The position numbers and the translations under genes are program-made. From assembly GCA_903820505.1 (NCBI GenBank), contig CAIJHQ010000062.1, positions 118,862 to 182,861 on the forward strand: a stretch of DNA of 64,000 nucleotides, given 5' to 3'. Positions 61,157-64,000 of the stretch are shown piece after piece. This stretch comes from Candidatus Omnitrophota bacterium (GTDB lineage: Bacteria; Omnitrophota; Omnitrophia; Omnitrophales; Aquincolibacteriaceae). Positions within the stretch are counted from its first letter, which is position 1. Each line of letters opens with the position of its first letter. The notes beneath the pieces are model-generated. The model did no database searches and was not told the origin of the DNA. It saw only the letters and a program-made list of their open reading frames with translations.

Positions 61157-64000
61157 TTAAAAATCGAACCGGGCCGTTGCGTAGTAGGTATTGCTTATGT
61201 ACTCGTCCTTGAGTTCAAGGTCGTAATTGCCGGTCAGCGTCATGTTCCCTTTGTTCAGGAACGCAAGCTCGCCTCCAACCAGGCACCCATTCCTCGCCGG
61301 TTTTGCGCCTTGGGTCGCGAAGGAAGGCCCCCCGCCCGTGAAAGAGGCCCTCGTCTCGAACCGGTCTTCGATATAGTCGAAGAGCCAGGCAGCCTTAACC
61401 GAAGGAATGAACGTCCCCACCTTTTTGGCGGCGATCGGATACGCAAACTTGGTCCCGAGCCCCTGTTCCAGCTGATTGAACCCTTTACCGTCGACTCTGA
61501 GGTTCAGCGCATTGGCACCCGATTCGCTGTACTGGTTCATATAAAGGTAGCTGTAGCCCAACGAAGCAAAAGGCGTCACCTCGAGTTTCTTGGTCTTTTC
61601 AAAGACAAAGGTATAGCCCGCTTCGAACTTCGTGGAATACTCCTGCCCGTGATGGTCCGCCTTGGCAACGCGTTTGTCCGTTGACGTGAGCCAGATCTCG
61701 CGGCGACTATCATAATTATCCTGCGTGAAACCGAACATTCCGTCCACGTACCAGGAGTCCTCGCCGGGATTGCGGACACCGCCTTGGGGACCTCTCTTGA
61801 TGTCATCCCCCTGACGCTGTCTGAGAGAATCATAACTCCCGTAGAACGTGCCCTGCCAACTTTCGACATCGGTGCCCGGATTCCCCGCCGTTTTCGAGTT
61901 TACATTCGCGAAGCCGAAGCCCCCGGCAAGACCGACACGGATATGATCGTCCAAAAGTTTATCCACGCCGATCGTGGTCCCGAACAAATTGGCCTGGTAT
62001 CCTCCGATCATGCCACGGGTATCCTGTTTAATGTTGCTCCCAAGCCCCTGGAGCCAGAAACCGACGCCATGGGCCGCGTCTCCGGTCGCAACCCCGTCCT
62101 GAACAGTACCGTTCCGGAAAAAACCAAGGCGGTTGCCGATACTGCCAAAGAACATGTTCGCGAGGGCACGGCTGGCCTGGAGAGCTCCGGAACTTACGTC
62201 CGGGATCATTGTCGAGATCGCATCATTGATCGCCTTCGCCGAGGTCATGCTGTCGAGCGTGTTCAGCACCGTCAACATGTCCCCCGTCGGACCTTCTTTA
62301 CCGGCCTGCTCAAGAGCCACGGCCGCCGCCTGGTTATTGGCGCCCGTCACAAGAGTGTTGTAGGGGTGTGAACGGACCGCGACCAGGATAAGGTCCCCGA
62401 GCGAGCTCGTGACATCCCCCGTGAAATCAACGATGAGGCTGGTAGACGTGATCGTGCCGGGAACACCGAGCGCGACCGCCCCGCCTCCGTCCACAATGGT
62501 AAAGGGAGTCCCGCCGGCAATAAATGCGCCGCCGACCGTCACATTGACCGTGCTTCCGGCATTAACCCCTGCAGCGGCACCTGCCGCAACGATCTTTCCA
62601 TAGTTTGCCGCGTTTGTAATCCCCAGGTTCAGTGTTGATCCCGCGTTCTGAGTGTAAGCATTCGCGCCAGTAAGGGTCAAGGTGTTGAACCCGATCGCCA
62701 ATGTGCCGTTGTTCGTATGCGCGCTGGCCGAGGTAACTGTGTTGGTATAGGCAAGCGTTCCACCTGCGTTTATCGTGGTTGCGCCCGTATAGGTATTGGA
62801 ATTGCTGAACGTCAGGGTTCCGGTGCCCCCCATGGTGACCGCACCCCCTCCCGAGATCACGCTTGATACCGCAGCGTTACCGGCCCCGCCGAACGTCAAA
62901 GTGCCGCCCGCGGTCGTAGCGATCCCGGTGGTATTGAAGGTAAGTGTGTTGCCGGCTGTCGTTACATCGATCTCGCCGCCGGTGGCATTGACAGTGAAAC
63001 CGCGGTCCGTACTGGCGGTGGCCCCGGTATATGAGAGAGTGCCGCCGTCAAGAACCTGGTTCCCGACCGCATTCGTAGCCTTACCGAGATTGCCGGCCAC
63101 GCCACCGTTGCCGATGGTCGCGACACTTAATGTGCCGCCGCTGATGGTGGTCACGCCCGTGTAAGTGTTCACGCCGCTCAAGGTAAGCGTACCGATACCC
63201 CCCATGGTGATCGCGCCCCCTCCCGAGATCACGCTTGATACCGCAGCGTTACCGGCCCCGCCGAACGTCAAAGTGCCGCCCGCGGTCGTAACGATCCCGG
63301 TCGTGTCGAAGGTAAGTGTGTTGCCGGCTGTCGTCACATCGATCCCGCCGCCGGTGGCATTGACCGTGAAACCGCGGTCCGTACTGGCGGTGGCACCGGT
63401 ATAGGAGAGAGTTCCTCCGTCAAGAACCTGGTTCCCGACCGCATTCGTGGCCTTACCGAGATTGCCTGCCACGCCACCGTTGCCGATGGTCGCGACACTT
63501 AATGTGCCGCCGCTGATAGTGGTCACGCCCGTGTAAGTGTTCACGCCGCTCAAAGTAAGTGTACCGGTTCCATCCTTGGTCAGGCCGCCCGTGTTGCTGA
63601 TGACACCGGTGATCGTGGAGTTGCTCGCTCCTGTATTGTTCACCGTCAGCAAAAAGCCGCCGTTGTTCACATCAGCAAGCGTAATGTTCCCTGTCCCACT
63701 GGTCAACGTTACCGCAGCCGTAAGCGTCGATGGACCAGTTATAGTAATGTGCCCGTTTTGACCTCCCGTTGTATCTGTAGTAATGTCGCCGCCAAGATTG
63801 ATCGCGCCAGCTGTAACATCCACGTATCCAAGCCCTGTCGTCGTGCCGATCCCCGCAAGAGTGACCGCTCCGCCGCCTGCGTTCACGGCGAGACTATCCA
63901 CCCCGAGCGTTGCGGCATCGACATCCGAGCCGCTAAGATCAACGTCACCGCCTGTACCGGCGCCGACGGAATCCAGTGTAACCAAACCACCGGCACTTAA
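61157..64000 (-). CDS. Autotransporter with PATR-type repeats (5' end beyond the window)
   Basis: At least 947 residues of a large type V secreted protein; the frame stays open to the window edge, so start and signal peptide lie outside. Residues before the barrel form a beta-helix with autotransporter-associated (PATR) repeats such as GTGTLTLSGVNTYTGVTTISGGTL. Two 372-base units (62805-63176 and 63177-63548) encode 124-residue repeats that differ at about five positions. The last about 280 residues form the outer-membrane beta-barrel (GFWLQGLGSNIKQDTRG, GYSYLYMNQYSE), ending in phenylalanine (ATARFDF) as the BAM machinery prefers. A terminator follows. Function is likely surface adhesion; ligand unknown. 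Confidence 0.92.
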   Translation of the reverse strand, partial: LSAGGLVTLDSVGAGTGGDVDLSGSDVDAATLGVDSLAVNAGGGAVTLAGIGTTTGLGYVDVTAGAINLGGDITTDTTGGQNGHITITGPSTLTAAVTLTSGTGNITLADVNNGGFLLTVNNTGASNSTITGVISNTGGLTKDGTGTLTLSGVNTYTGVTTISGGTLSVATIGNGGVAGNLGKATNAVGNQVLDGGTLSYTGATASTDRGFTVNATGGGIDVTTAGNTLTFDTTGIVTTAGGTLTFGGAGNAAVSSVISGGGAITMGGIGTLTLSGVNTYTGVTTISGGTLSVATIGNGGVAGNLGKATNAVGNQVLDGGTLSYTGATASTDRGFTVNATGGEIDVTTAGNTLTFNTTGIATTAGGTLTFGGAGNAAVSSVISGGGAVTMGGTGTLTFSNSNTYTGATTINAGGTLAYTNTVTSASAHTNNGTLAIGFNTLTLTGANAYTQNAGSTLNLGITNAANYGKIVAAGAAAGVNAGSTVNVTVGGAFIAGGTPFTIVDGGGAVALGVPGTITSTSLIVDFTGDVTSSLGDLILVAVRSHPYNTLVTGANNQAAAVALEQAGKEGPTGDMLTVLNTLDSMTSAKAINDAISTMIPDVSSGALQASRALANMFFGSIGNRLGFFRNGTVQDGVATGDAAHGVGFWLQGLGSNIKQDTRGMIGGYQANLFGTTIGVDKLLDDHIRVGLAGGFGFANVNSKTAGNPGTDVESWQGTFYGSYDSLRQRQGDDIKRGPQGGVRNPGEDSWYVDGMFGFTQDNYDSRREIWLTSTDKRVAKADHHGQEYSTKFEAGYTFVFEKTKKLEVTPFASLGYSYLYMNQYSESGANALNLRVDGKGFNQLEQGLGTKFAYPIAAKKVGTFIPSVKAAWLFDYIEDRFETRASFTGGGPSFATQGAKPARNGCLVGGELAFLNKGNMTLTGNYDLELKDEYISNTYYATARFDF
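62805..63548 (-). repeat. 372-bp intragenic tandem repeat in the autotransporter
   Basis: Two consecutive 372-base units with very high nucleotide identity, in frame (124 codons each). Their boundaries fall at CTC/CTG-AAG-GTAAG-like sequence at 62805, 63177 and 63549. High identity indicates recent duplication or gene conversion. Confidence 0.9.

Noticed and set aside
62805..63548. Possible CRISPR or direct-repeat array
   Set aside because: The repeats are 372 bases, in frame and coding for autotransporter beta-helix units; there are no short repeat-spacer patterns.

Overview
The window is a dense bacterial chromosome segment (about 57% G+C by eye, roughly 55 protein genes, three tRNAs) from a Gram-negative organism. 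The diderm envelope is shown by an LpxL/HtrB-type acyltransferase, an autotransporter with a C-terminal beta-barrel, a lipoprotein and several exported proteins. Three small exported proteins resembling the TIGR04073 'exosortase system-associated' family, an inositol-1-phosphate synthase next to a CDP-alcohol phosphatidyltransferase, and an excisionase-type small HTH protein point to the PVC superphylum or Omnitrophota. That placement is an inference from gene content and no marker here settles it. No phage, transposase, CRISPR array or plasmid function was found.

Layout. 23-1320 (+): flavin reductase, a fluoride channel gene broken by a one-base frameshift, and its DUF190 companion. 1327-13301 (-): queH, a Trm112-like gene, ftsK, dut, pnp, rpsO, ribF, truB, rbfA, infB, nusA; this is the classic nusA-infB-rbfA-truB-ribF-rpsO-pnp block without rimP, with a promoter and leader terminator ahead of nusA and a second promoter ahead of rpsO. 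13573-21696 (-): acyltransferase, tRNA-Gly, SDR, recR, dnaX (with an A9 slippery run), tRNA-Ser(CGA), CHASE2-GGDEF protein, mnmE. 21689-28654 (-): folC, purH, pabC, pabB, DUF1015, tRNA-binding protein: a folate and one-carbon neighbourhood. 28949-31718 (+): inositol phospholipid cassette. 31786-41370 (-): gapN-like dehydrogenase, DUF2203, ATP-grasp-like protein, an 88-bp tandem repeat, then gltA, acnA, mdh, icd. 41489-47268: inositol monophosphatase, a 49-residue basic protein, three small exported proteins, mutY, an excisionase-like HTH, pyrE, trmJ-like. 47376-53707 (-): RsmB-like methyltransferase, exported protein, pepA, TSUP, RNase H, cysE, ychF. 54040-64000: exported beta-propeller-like protein, four-helix-bundle protein, rlmN, corA, response regulator, tRNA-Ser(TGA), tadA, lipoprotein hydrolase, and an autotransporter running off the window.

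How the genes fit together. Translation and RNA maturation dominate (IF-2, RbfA, TruB, S15, PNPase, MnmE, QueH, TadA, RlmN, RsmB-like, TrmJ-like). PabB, PabC and FolC make and glutamylate folate, and PurH uses it. Citrate synthase, aconitase and isocitrate dehydrogenase give an uninterrupted oxaloacetate-to-2-oxoglutarate route with malate dehydrogenase feeding it. Ino1, the phosphatidyltransferase and the SuhB-like phosphatase could make inositol phospholipid and free inositol.

Most notable: (1) the dnaX A9 run followed at once by a -1 frame stop and a hairpin; (2) the inositol lipid cassette; (3) three divergent copies of one exported protein family within 4.6 kb; (4) an 88-bp repeat unit, tandem in one place and single in another; (5) a 67-bp module downstream of both tRNA-Ser genes whose hairpin is kept by a compensatory base-pair change; (6) a promoter-plus-terminator leader ahead of nusA; (7) the split fluoride channel gene. 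No wholly new multi-gene system could be established from sequence alone.
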